Shown one piece after another: positions 8,134-16,072 of a DNA stretch of 44,133 bases. The notes below the pieces were generated by a model. The model did no database searches. It was not told the origin of the DNA and worked only from the letters and a program-made list of their open reading frames with translations. How positions within the stretch are numbered: position 1 is the first letter of the stretch; each line of letters opens with the position of its first letter. Made by a program: the position numbers and the translations under genes. The DNA is taken from the NCBI GenBank assembly GCA_946578345.1, contig CAMOBD010000006.1, positions 1 to 44,133 of the forward strand, given 5' to 3'. The DNA is from an uncultured Clostridium sp. Lineage in GTDB: Bacteria; Bacillota; Clostridia; TANB77; CAG-508.

Positions 8134-8484
8134 ATGAATATTGATATTAAGAAAGTTAAAATTATTGTAACTGTACCAGTTGAAAATGTTGAAGAAGTTA
8201 GAAATGCCATATGTAATGAAGGTGCAGGAGTTATAGGAAATTATACATATTGTACTATGACTACAAAATGTATGGGAACTTTTATGCCTTCTGATAATGC
8301 TAATCCATATATTGGTGAAAAGAATAAATTAGCGTTTGTAGAAGAAGAAAAATTAGAAGCAGTATGTGATATTGATATAGCTAAAAAAGTATTGAAGGAA
8401 TTAAGAGAAGTTCATCCTTATGAAGAACCAGGAATAGATATTATTCCACTAATTAATGAAGAAGATTTAATTATAAAGAATTAA
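8134..8484 (+). CDS. stand-alone NIF3/YqfO insertion (PII-like) domain protein
   Basis: The 116-residue protein is a compact alpha/beta domain with the signature VHPYEEP near the C-terminus (about residues 93-99), found in the inserted domain of YqfO/NIF3 family proteins and related to CutA/PII folds. The surrounding NIF3 metal-binding domain is absent, so this is the lone-domain form. The start is ATG 8134, 9 nt after GGAGG at 8120-8124; an upstream in-frame ATG at 8092 would overlap the previous gene and has no ribosome site. Function is unknown; related folds bind small ligands or metals as trimers. Confidence 0.75.
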   Translation: MNIDIKKVKIIVTVPVENVEEVRNAICNEGAGVIGNYTYCTMTTKCMGTFMPSDNANPYIGEKNKLAFVEEEKLEAVCDIDIAKKVLKELREVHPYEEPGIDIIPLINEEDLIIKN

Positions 8485-8505
8485 GTGATAAAAGGAATTT
8501 TAAAA

Positions 8506-9084
8506 ATGATATTATATGCAACCAAGCAAACAATAAAAGAACTGAATATACCAATGCCAAATGAATTATCAACATTTAATAATATGATGGCAAACAAAGT
8601 AATTAAAGAGCAATCAGGAGATGAATTATTGGAATGGGGATTAAAATTATTTTATTTTGATGGGAGAAAATGTGTGCAAGCTGTAAATTTTGCAAGTAAA
8701 TTAACCTTATTTTTATTTGATATAAAAAGTAAAGAAATTGGTGATATTGCAAATGGAATAGCTATGTATTTAAATGAAATCTATAGTCAAGACTTAAAGA
8801 CTAAAAGCATTTTAGAAAGACTTTTTGATGAATATCCAATATGTGCTTTTTCTAGATTAATAAATAAAAGTATAATTGCATCACTTAATCATAATCAATT
8901 TCAATATGCAGATGATGGATATAGATTTTATGAATATATAGATAAAAATATATTAAATACAATAAAGATAAATAAAGATTTTAACTGGAATAACTTGACT
9001 ACCAGAAACATAAATGGAAAAAAGGAATATATTTATCCGGCAGAATATTTTAGAGAGTTACTTATTGAGAGGTATGGAGGATAA
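8506..9084 (+). CDS. DUF6933-like conserved hypothetical protein
   Basis: The protein (192 residues) begins MILYATKQTIKELNI and contains ELLEWGLKLFYFDGRKCVQ, a strand-rich middle, and a SLNHNQFQYADDGYRF segment. From memory this resembles the DUF6933 family of unknown function; I could not check. Start ATG 8506 is chosen because AAGGAA (8492-8497) is correctly spaced; GTG 8485 is an in-frame alternative. The gene is 21 nt from its upstream neighbour and its stop lies 4 nt before the next start, so it is part of an operon. Confidence 0.65.
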   Translation: MILYATKQTIKELNIPMPNELSTFNNMMANKVIKEQSGDELLEWGLKLFYFDGRKCVQAVNFASKLTLFLFDIKSKEIGDIANGIAMYLNEIYSQDLKTKSILERLFDEYPICAFSRLINKSIIASLNHNQFQYADDGYRFYEYIDKNILNTIKINKDFNWNNLTTRNINGKKEYIYPAEYFRELLIERYGG

Positions 9085-9088
9085 GAAA

Positions 9089-9628
9089 TTGGAAATAGAA
9101 AAATCAATCATAATAAAAAAATGTACCGCTAATGATGTGGATTCAATATATGATATTCAAAATATTGTAATTGATAATTTTAAAGAAGAGGAAAAAGGAT
9201 ATTTTTTGCCTTTCAAAAAAGAAACATATTCAAGAATAGTTAATGACCCTATCAATGATGGTGAAATATATGGTGCTTTTATAGACAATAAAATGATTGC
9301 ATGGATTTTCTTATCGGTTTCAAATAGAATGAAAGAATTAAAACAAATGATTCCGAAAATCAAAGGTAATTGTGCTGATATAGATGGAGTTATTGTATTA
9401 CCAGAATATAGAGGCTATGGACTACAAAAAATATTAGTAAAGTATCTTGAAGAAAAAGCTAGAGAAAAAGGAATAAGTAATATTATTGCAGAAGTTACAT
9501 TTGGGAATGTTTATAGTTTAAGAAATTTAAAAGATTTAGGATATGAAGAGAAAACTTGGTATCAAAAAGATGAAAATATTAAAAGGTATATTTTGTTAAA
9601 GAAATTAGGAGAAGCGGAAAATGAGTAA
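9089..9628 (+). CDS. GNAT-family N-acetyltransferase
   Basis: The GNAT core is clear: a central beta strand (IDGVIVLPEYRG) leading into the acetyl-CoA pyrophosphate-binding loop RGYGLQK (about residues 110-116), then helix and the terminal strand-loop (NVYSLRNLKDLGYEE). The acceptor substrate is unknown. The best start is TTG 9089, with GGAGG at 9076-9080 and 8-nt spacing. ATG 9074 is also in frame but is too near any ribosome site. The end overlaps the next gene by 8 nt, indicating translational coupling. Confidence 0.75.
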   Translation: MEIEKSIIIKKCTANDVDSIYDIQNIVIDNFKEEEKGYFLPFKKETYSRIVNDPINDGEIYGAFIDNKMIAWIFLSVSNRMKELKQMIPKIKGNCADIDGVIVLPEYRGYGLQKILVKYLEEKAREKGISNIIAEVTFGNVYSLRNLKDLGYEEKTWYQKDENIKRYILLKKLGEAENE

Positions 9629-10232
9629 TACTATAAAACCAATAATATTTGATTTAAATGATGTAAGGAAAAAAGCTGAAAATGGTGATAAATTTGCGTG
9701 CTATATTTTAGGAAGAAGTTATGATAGTGAAGAAAATGGAGCAGAGCAAAGTTTTGAAAAAGCGATGTACTGGTATGGGAAAGGAAAAGAGTTAAGAGAT
9801 CCTTGCTCAGCCTATGGAGTTGGTGCTTGTTATTATTTTGGAGATGGAGTAGAACAAGATAAAGAAAAAGCAAAACAAATACATGTAGAGGCGTATAAAC
9901 CACTATTAGAACTTATAAATGAGGAAGAACAAAATCCAAGAAAACAAGCATTTTCAAAATTTTGTTTAGGAGCTTATTACTATTTTGGATTTGGAGATAT
10001 TGAAAGAGATGAAAAGAAGGCATTTGAATTGATATATGATTGTGCAATGCAAGGACATCTTCCAGCAATTTATGATTTAGGAGCGAATTTTTATTATAAC
10101 GGAGTTGGAACAGAAAAAAACTTGAAATTATCAGAGTATTACTTAAAAATAGCAGTAAGTGCAGGATTACCAAGAGCAAAAACTAAGTATGAACAATATA
10201 AAAGTGAATATGAAAGTGAACTAGAAAAATAG
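9621..10232 (+). CDS. Sel1-like repeat (TPR-like) protein
   Basis: The 203-residue protein holds about four Sel1-like repeats with the typical A..LG..Y..G.GV..D..KA...Y pattern, for example GACYYFGDGVEQDKEKA and GANFYYNGVGTEKNLKL. Such helical-repeat proteins act as protein-protein interaction scaffolds. There is no signal peptide, so it is predicted cytosolic. It overlaps the GNAT gene by 8 nt, and may act with it, though the sequence does not show how. Confidence 0.8.
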   Translation: MSNTIKPIIFDLNDVRKKAENGDKFACYILGRSYDSEENGAEQSFEKAMYWYGKGKELRDPCSAYGVGACYYFGDGVEQDKEKAKQIHVEAYKPLLELINEEEQNPRKQAFSKFCLGAYYYFGFGDIERDEKKAFELIYDCAMQGHLPAIYDLGANFYYNGVGTEKNLKLSEYYLKIAVSAGLPRAKTKYEQYKSEYESELEK

Positions 10233-10281
10233 TGTGTAGATATCTTATAAAATGAGATACTTGATAGAGGAGGAATTTGAA

Positions 10282-10833
10282 ATGGAAAATTATTTTATTA
10301 TTCATGGCTCATTTGGAAGCCCTTTTGGAAATTGGTTTAGTTGGTTACATGATTTTATAGAGGAGGATGGAAAACAAGTATATGTACCAGACTTTCCTAT
10401 TGGAGTAGGATATCAAAAATATGAAAATTGGAGCAAGTTGCTTAAATATTATTTGGATTTAGGGTTAATAAATGAGAATACTACAATTATAGGACATAGT
10501 ATAGCACCAATATTCATATCAAAATTTTTAGTTGAAAATAAAGTAAAAGTTAAAAAATTAATATTTGTGTGTGGATTTAACAACTACCTAGGAATAAATG
10601 AAGAATATGATAATGTTAATAAATCTATGTATTTTGATAATTTAGAAGATGTGAAACAATATTCTAATGAAATAATTTGTTTCTATTCAGATAATGATCC
10701 ATATGTAAAATATGAAGTAGAAAAAGATTTTGCAGACAAAATTGCAACAGAGCAAGTTTTTATACCAAATGCAGGACATATCAATAGTGAAAGTGGATAT
10801 GTTACATTTGAGGAAATTGTCAATTATCTTTAA
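10282..10833 (+). CDS. RBBP9/YdeN-like alpha/beta hydrolase
   Basis: A short serine hydrolase (184 residues). The N-terminal strand-turn FIIHGSFGSPFGNWFSWL matches the RBBP9/YdeN group, the nucleophile lies in GHSIA (about residues 73-77), the acid in SDNDPYV and the histidine in NAGHIN. All three members of the catalytic triad are therefore visible. The substrate is unknown. ATG 10282 is chosen because GAGGAGG (10267-10273) is 8 nt upstream; ATG 10252 is in frame but lacks a ribosome site. It is last in the 7796-10833 gene run. Confidence 0.8.
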   Translation: MENYFIIHGSFGSPFGNWFSWLHDFIEEDGKQVYVPDFPIGVGYQKYENWSKLLKYYLDLGLINENTTIIGHSIAPIFISKFLVENKVKVKKLIFVCGFNNYLGINEEYDNVNKSMYFDNLEDVKQYSNEIICFYSDNDPYVKYEVEKDFADKIATEQVFIPNAGHINSESGYVTFEEIVNYL

Positions 10834-10842
10834 AATAAAAAT

Positions 10843-10894
10843 ATTGCCGTTTTTATTCGTAAATAATGCTAAATTTACGAATGAGAACGGCAAT
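10843..10894. repeat. two-part inverted repeat (long hairpin) between hydrolase and KAP genes
   Basis: ATTGCCGTT (10843-10851) pairs with AACGGCAAT (10886-10894), and inside it ATTCGTAAAT (10855-10864) pairs with ATTTACGAAT (10873-10882). The two perfect stems are separated by a symmetric 3/3 internal loop. No T run follows on the plus strand. It starts 9 nt after the hydrolase stop codon. Confidence 0.7.
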
Positions 10895-10935
10895 AAAACA
10901 ATGAATAAAAAGGAAAGTAGAGAAAGGATAATAAT

Positions 10936-12873
10936 ATGGAATATTTAAAAGAAAACGAGATTGAACAAATAATAATAAATTATGCAACAAAAGAAAAAAG
11001 TAATTATGCAATTTTACTAGATGGTGCATGGGGATGTGGAAAAACTTTTTTTGTAAAAAACAAAATAATTCCTAAGATTGATGAAACAACTAAAAAAAGT
11101 ATTTATGTGTCGTTATACGGATTAAGCGATATAAAAGATATAGACAAACAAATATATTTTGGAATATTAGAGAAACTAGCTCCAAATAACAAGAAAATAG
11201 ACATTATGAAAAAAGGTGGTAATATAGTTATAACAGGATATAAAATTATTAATGAAGCTATTGGAGGCAAATTACCGATGGTATCTTCGGATAATATAAC
11301 TAGCATCATAAGTCTATTTAAAAATATTCAAGATTATTTTCTTATTTTTGATGATTTAGAAAGGTGTAATATTCTACCAAATATTGTATTAGGATATATA
11401 AATAAATTTGTTGAACACAAAAATTGCAAATGCATTATAGTAGCTAATCAAAAAGAAATATCAAAGGTTAGTATTTTGGATAATATAGAAGTTAAATATT
11501 TAGTCGCATTAGATAAAAGAATAGATTTTAAAGATAAGAAAAAAGATGTTTTAGCAGCTGCATTTGGCACGCAAGCAAAAACACAAGAAGAAAACAAAAT
11601 TGAAGTAAGCGATTTAAAAAATAGAATAGAAAAAATATTTGATGAAAATATACAATATAATCAGATAAAAGAAAAATTAATAGGAAATACAATATATTAT
11701 AGACCAGAGCTAAAAGATGTACTGATAAATATTGTTAGCAACGACATAAAAGAAGATAATATTAAGGAATTTATTTTAAAATATTCGAAGGAATTAATTC
11801 AATTGTTAGAAAATGAAAGACATATTAATATTAGAACACTAAGAATAGCAATAAATAAATTTGCTCAAGTAATTTATATTATTAATGATATTAAAATAGA
11901 TAATAATGAATTATTGGAAGAAATTTTATACAATGTTTTAATTTACACATTATATTCTACAATCAAGAATAAAACAGGACAAAAAGAATATATGTGGGAA
12001 GAATTTTCAGAATATGGGAATATATATATTGGGAGAAAGAAGATTGCAGCATTTAAATTTATTGATAGGCTAGTAAATAAAGGAGCATTAAACAAAGAAA
12101 ATGTAAAGCATGTAATAAGCGAATATTTAGAAAATTTAAAAACGGAAGGAAGTAATATAAATGATCCCCTAAATAAATTACTAGGATATTGGGAACTTGA
12201 GGATGATGTTATAATTAATAATATCAATGATTTAATTAAAAAAATAGAAAAAAATGAGTACCAATTGGAACAATACCCAAAGATAATTGCATTAGTTATG
12301 AGGATAAAAAATATGGGGTTTGATAAGGAATACTTAGAAAAAATAATTGAATTAATGAAAAATAATATAAAAGTTACGGATATAAAACAATCTAGATTTG
12401 ATGAGTTTGGGGTAATGTTGAATTCTGAAGCTGAAAGTATAGAATATAATTCAATTATGCAACCTATTAGGGAGTTGTTAGAAATACAAAGTGGGAAAAA
12501 TAGAGAAGAAAAAATAAATGATATATTTTTGACTGGTACAGGATGGGGAGAAAGATTTTGTGATTACTGTGATAATGAGGAAAATAGGTCACTTACAGAT
12601 AGAAAATTTGCAGAAATACTTGATATAGAAACAATTTTAAAACTAATAGATGAATCAAATGTAGAAGATATAAGTAACTTTAGAAGACAACTAAATTCAA
12701 TATATGGTTTTAGTAATATAAATGAGTATTACAAAGAAGATATTGAAAATTTAAACAAACTGAAAAAAGGCTTACAAAATTTAAAGTTGGAAAACTATGG
12801 AAAATCTAAAACTGCAAATATTAAATGGCTAATAGAAAATATAGAAAGTATTTTAGAAAGATTAAATAAGTAA
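10936..12873 (+). CDS. KAP-family P-loop NTPase, possible phage-defence protein
   Basis: The Walker A loop GAWGCGKT lies at residues 30-37 and the KAP-type Walker B with adjacent acidic pair, LIFDDLERC, at about 136-144, followed by a sensor-like strand (KCIIVANQKEI). The remaining ~450 residues are Lys/Asn/Ile-rich and helical, with no membrane segments seen, unlike classic membrane-inserted KAP members. Related KAP NTPases include PifA, which blocks phage T7 growth. The gene stands alone after a long hairpin and before decayed sequence, an arrangement seen for exchangeable defence genes. The defence role is inference. Start ATG 10936 follows AAAGGA. Confidence 0.7.
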   Translation: MEYLKENEIEQIIINYATKEKSNYAILLDGAWGCGKTFFVKNKIIPKIDETTKKSIYVSLYGLSDIKDIDKQIYFGILEKLAPNNKKIDIMKKGGNIVITGYKIINEAIGGKLPMVSSDNITSIISLFKNIQDYFLIFDDLERCNILPNIVLGYINKFVEHKNCKCIIVANQKEISKVSILDNIEVKYLVALDKRIDFKDKKKDVLAAAFGTQAKTQEENKIEVSDLKNRIEKIFDENIQYNQIKEKLIGNTIYYRPELKDVLINIVSNDIKEDNIKEFILKYSKELIQLLENERHINIRTLRIAINKFAQVIYIINDIKIDNNELLEEILYNVLIYTLYSTIKNKTGQKEYMWEEFSEYGNIYIGRKKIAAFKFIDRLVNKGALNKENVKHVISEYLENLKTEGSNINDPLNKLLGYWELEDDVIINNINDLIKKIEKNEYQLEQYPKIIALVMRIKNMGFDKEYLEKIIELMKNNIKVTDIKQSRFDEFGVMLNSEAESIEYNSIMQPIRELLEIQSGKNREEKINDIFLTGTGWGERFCDYCDNEENRSLTDRKFAEILDIETILKLIDESNVEDISNFRRQLNSIYGFSNINEYYKEDIENLNKLKKGLQNLKLENYGKSKTANIKWLIENIESILERLNK

Positions 12874-13059
12874 TTTTAAATCAAAAACATTTTTATATCT
12901 CAATTTAAATGAGGACAGGATAGCGTGCATCACTCAACGCCTATACACATAGAAGTACAGGTCTGCTAGAATTAATAAAAGAACAAAAAAGTTATGCAAA
13001 TCGGTGAACTTGCAGATAATTGATTATACAAAGTCTAAAAATTTAAAAAATTAACATAA
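12874..13059. other. non-coding, probably decayed sequence after the KAP gene
   Basis: No open frame of useful length. A short frame (12994-13023) reads MQIGELADN before a stop, recalling the N-terminus of MerR-type regulators, but it has no ribosome site and is too short to call. The GC-richer patch near 12910-12970 does not match anything I know. Confidence 0.4.
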
Positions 13060-13224
13060 AAGTATTTAGAATATACAAAAGCAAAAGAAGATGAAATTGA
13101 GCTAAACGGTACATATTCATGGGGTTCAGAGGCAGAAGCTTATCTTATAGTTAAAGATTATAAATATTTATTGGGAACAGTACCAACATTTATAGAATTT
13201 ATAGAAAGAGAGATTCTTGAGTAA
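13060..13224 (+). pseudogene. C-terminal remnant of an unknown gene
   Basis: A 54-codon open stretch without any start codon runs from just after an in-frame TAA (13057-13059) to TAA 13222-13224. It reads as ordinary protein (for example NGTYSWGSEAEAYLIVKDYK), so it looks like the tail of a gene whose front part has been lost. Parent family not recognised. Confidence 0.45.
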
Positions 13225-13248
13225 AAATGATATATTTTTATAGATTTG

Positions 13249-13277
13249 TTGAGTAAAATGTAAATCTGTGATATAGT
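13249..13277 (+). promoter_or_regulatory. sigma-A promoter of the deformylase fusion gene
   Basis: TTGAGT (13249-13254), a 17-bp spacer and TATAGT (13272-13277). A GGAG site precedes ATG 13322. Confidence 0.65.
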
Positions 13278-13321
13278 GTAGGGCATAAGTAGATTTATGG
13301 ATTAAAAAAAGGAGATAAAGC

Positions 13322-14149
13322 ATGGGTAAAGTTTTAAAAATAAGAGAAATAGGAGAGCCTATTCTAAATAGCAAATGTGAGGATGTGGATGTGGAAAATA
13401 TAAATGATGACATTTTAGATGTTATAGAAGATTTAAAGGCAACATTAGAATATGGTACAGGGTTAGGAATAGCTGCACCACAAATAGGTGTAAATAAAAG
13501 AATTATTGTAGTAGGTGCCAAAAAAGAGAATATAAAATATAATGATGCAGAAGAAATACCAGTAACAGCAATGATAAATCCGACTTGGAAGAAGCTATCT
13601 GAAGATACTGACATACAGTATGAAGGATGCATGAGTGTTCCTAGCATCAGAGGAAAAGTAGAAAGATATAAGAATATAGAAGTGACTTATTATAATGAAA
13701 ATGGAGAGAAAATAGTAAGAGAGCTACAAGGATTTTTTGCAAGATTAGTTCAACATGAATGTGACCATCTAGATGGAATAGTATTTTTAGATAAGGTAAA
13801 AGGTCCAAATGGATTTGCAACTAAAGAAAATATTGATAAATATGATTTAAGAGAAAACGAAAGATTAGATGAAGATTTGGAGCAACTTATGCATAAATTA
13901 TTGGAAGATGAAGAATTAGATCCGCGCTTTATGGAAGCAATTGACTTGGTTGTAGAAGAGGGGATTGTTTCTACGTCATTTTTGCAAAGAAGGCTAAGGC
14001 TTGGTTATAACAGAACAGCTAGAATGATTGATAAAATGGAAGATTTAGGAATTGCATCTGGATTTTATGGAAGCAAGCCACGTAAAGTTCTACTTTCTAA
14101 AGAGAGATGGGAGAGAATAAAAGGACAATTAAATATTCGAAATAAATAG
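13322..14149 (+). CDS. def: peptide deformylase fused to an FtsK-gamma-like winged-helix domain
   Basis: Residues 1-~165 form a peptide deformylase, which removes the formyl group from new proteins. All three metal/active-site motifs are present: GLGIAAPQIG (47-56), EGCMSVP (about 101-107) and QHECDH (about 144-149), so it should be active. After a charged helical linker, residues ~200-258 match the gamma domain of FtsK/SpoIIIE, the winged helix that reads chromosome-orienting sequences: DPRFMEAIDLVVEEG, then STSFLQRRLRLGYNRTARM, then GSKPRKVLL. No translocase motor is encoded. Usual deformylases are 150-190 residues; this has 275 in one uninterrupted frame. Whether the added domain binds DNA or ribosomes is unknown. 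Confidence 0.9.
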   Translation: MGKVLKIREIGEPILNSKCEDVDVENINDDILDVIEDLKATLEYGTGLGIAAPQIGVNKRIIVVGAKKENIKYNDAEEIPVTAMINPTWKKLSEDTDIQYEGCMSVPSIRGKVERYKNIEVTYYNENGEKIVRELQGFFARLVQHECDHLDGIVFLDKVKGPNGFATKENIDKYDLRENERLDEDLEQLMHKLLEDEELDPRFMEAIDLVVEEGIVSTSFLQRRLRLGYNRTARMIDKMEDLGIASGFYGSKPRKVLLSKERWERIKGQLNIRNK

Positions 14150-14249
14150 GAAAGATAGATACATGGAAAATGATGTTACAGATAAAATAGGTAAAAGTTT
14201 TGTATAAAACAACTAATATATTCCTATACTAATTCAAGGAGGGATTAGC

Positions 14250-15836
14250 ATGAGAAAAATTTATTATAACGGGGATTTTATAACATTAGAAAATGAAAAT
14301 CCAGAAGCTATCGTAATTGAGAATGATAAAATTCTAAAATTAGGTAAAGTAAAAGATTTAATTAATTTGAAGGACGGAAATACTGAGGTAATAGATTTAC
14401 AGAGGAAAACAATGATGCCTGCATTTATAGATAGTCATAGCCATTTCTTCGCTGTGGCTGATAATTTAATGCAAGCATCTTTAAATGATTGTACAAGTTT
14501 TAAACAAATACAAGATGCTTTGTTAAAATATAAAAATGATAATAGTGTTGAAGCTGAAAAGTGGATATTCGCGAATGGGTATGACCACAATAATTTAGAA
14601 GAGGGGCAGCATATTAGTAAAAAAGAGATAGATGATATTTTGCCAAATAATCCAGTGGTTATAAAACATCAGTCTGGACATAGTGGTGTTTTAAATTCAA
14701 TGGGATTAGAAATGCTAGGGATAACAAAAGATACACCTTCTCCAGAAGGAGGAAAAATAGAAAAAGAAAATGGTGAGCTTACTGGGTACTTAGAAGAGAA
14801 TGCATTTATATATTATTTAAAGAAAATCCCAATGCCTACTATTGATGAATTACTTGAAGGAGTGATAAGAGCTCAAGAAGAATATGCTTCATATGGCATA
14901 ACAACTGCTCAAGAAGGATATATGACTAAAGAGTTAGTTGCAATTTATAAAGAAATAATGAAAAGAAATGAGCTATTCTTAGATATAGTAGCATTTATAG
15001 AAACAGAAATATTGGACTTAGTTGAAAATGACTTTAAAGAAAATATAAAGAAATATAAAAATAATTTAAAAATAGGTGGTATAAAAATATTTTTAGATGG
15101 CTCTCCTCAGAGTAGAACAGCATGGATGAGGACTCCATATATAGATGATGAAAATTATTTTGGCTATGGAACTATGAATGATATAGATGTACAAAAAGTA
15201 GTTAAAGAAGCATATAATAATAATTTACAAATATTAGCACATTGTAATGGAGATAGAGCTGCAGAACAATATATTAATTCTTTACAGAGTATAGGAGAGA
15301 AAGCTAAGAAAATTAGACCAGTTTTGATACATGGACAACTATTAGGAGTAGACCAATTAGAAATGATAAAAAAATTAGGAGTAATACCATCTTTTTTTGT
15401 TGCACACACGTATTACTGGGGAGATGTGCATATTAAAAATTTTGGAAAAGCTAGAGCAAGCAAAATAAGTCCAGCAGGAAGTTCTAAAGCAAAAGACATC
15501 TTATTTACATTTCATCAAGATGCCCCAGTGATTAAACCAAATATGTTTGAAACAATTTGGTGTGCAGTAAATAGAATAACAAAATCAGGAGAGATATTAG
15601 GAAATGACGAAAAAATTGATGTGCTGGATGCTATAAAAGCAGTAACCATAAATGCTGCTTACCAATATTTTGAGGAAGATAAAAAAGGCAGCATAAAAGA
15701 AGGCAAATTAGCAGATTTAATTATATTAGATAAAAATCCTTTGAAAATAAATAAACAAGATTTGAGAAATGTAAAGGTCTTAGAAACCATAAAGGATGGC
15801 AATACTATTTGGAGAGGACACACATTGCCTAACTAA
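14250..15836 (+). CDS. YtcJ-type amidohydrolase (amidohydrolase family 3)
   Basis: A 528-residue metal-dependent hydrolase. The N-terminal small beta domain (MRKIYYNGDFITL) is followed by the metal-binding DSHSHF motif (about 60-65), HQSGHSG (about 146), the family-typical LDGSPQSRTAWM (about 284), HCNGDRA (about 330), the RPVLIHGQLLG strand (about 355) and an FHQDAPV motif (about 425). The C-terminal barrel closure is ADLIILDKNPL. These proteins hydrolyse amide or related C-N bonds; the true substrate of YtcJ-like enzymes is not settled. AAGGAGGG supports ATG 14250. The leader 14150-14249 has no convincing promoter, so co-transcription with the deformylase gene is possible. Confidence 0.85.
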   Translation: MRKIYYNGDFITLENENPEAIVIENDKILKLGKVKDLINLKDGNTEVIDLQRKTMMPAFIDSHSHFFAVADNLMQASLNDCTSFKQIQDALLKYKNDNSVEAEKWIFANGYDHNNLEEGQHISKKEIDDILPNNPVVIKHQSGHSGVLNSMGLEMLGITKDTPSPEGGKIEKENGELTGYLEENAFIYYLKKIPMPTIDELLEGVIRAQEEYASYGITTAQEGYMTKELVAIYKEIMKRNELFLDIVAFIETEILDLVENDFKENIKKYKNNLKIGGIKIFLDGSPQSRTAWMRTPYIDDENYFGYGTMNDIDVQKVVKEAYNNNLQILAHCNGDRAAEQYINSLQSIGEKAKKIRPVLIHGQLLGVDQLEMIKKLGVIPSFFVAHTYYWGDVHIKNFGKARASKISPAGSSKAKDILFTFHQDAPVIKPNMFETIWCAVNRITKSGEILGNDEKIDVLDAIKAVTINAAYQYFEEDKKGSIKEGKLADLIILDKNPLKINKQDLRNVKVLETIKDGNTIWRGHTLPN

Positions 15837-15903
15837 AAAATCAGCCAGTGAACTGTAACATTAGCCTATCAGAACTTTACAAAAGTAAAAAAATAATTTT
15901 ACT

Positions 15904-15926
15904 ATTTATAAAAAATATGCTATAAT
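15904..15926 (+). promoter_or_regulatory. extended -10 promoter of the CDF exporter, inside an inverted repeat
   Basis: TGC-TATAAT (15918-15926) is an extended -10; a weak TTTACT -35 lies 17 bp upstream. The -10 box falls on the left arm of the 14-bp inverted repeat 15910-15923/15941-15954. A short leader frame of nine codons starts at 15960. Confidence 0.6.
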
Positions 15927-15954
15927 ACAACTTATGTTGCATAGCATATTTTTT
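15910..15954. terminator. perfect 14-bp inverted repeat with T tail, overlapping a promoter
   Basis: AAAAAATATGCTAT (15910-15923) pairs with its exact complement (15941-15954); an inner CAAC/GTTG pair extends it. Transcripts from the amidohydrolase gene would form a hairpin ending in T6, while transcripts from the promoter at 15921 start after the left arm and would escape. A repressor binding site for metal control is the other reading. Confidence 0.55.
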
Positions 15955-16072
15955 GTGCATGATGAATAAGTTTTCACTAATGACTTAGGGGAGTATTTAA
16001 GTTATAGTTAGTTACGGAAATTTTTTGATGCAATTAATCTTTAGTAGAGTAATAAAGAAAAGGGGAAAAACA

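Noticed and set aside
10730-10948. 72-codon plus-strand frame overlapping the hydrolase end and the hairpin
   Set aside because: It lies in another frame of a well-supported gene, crosses the inverted repeat and lacks a ribosome site.
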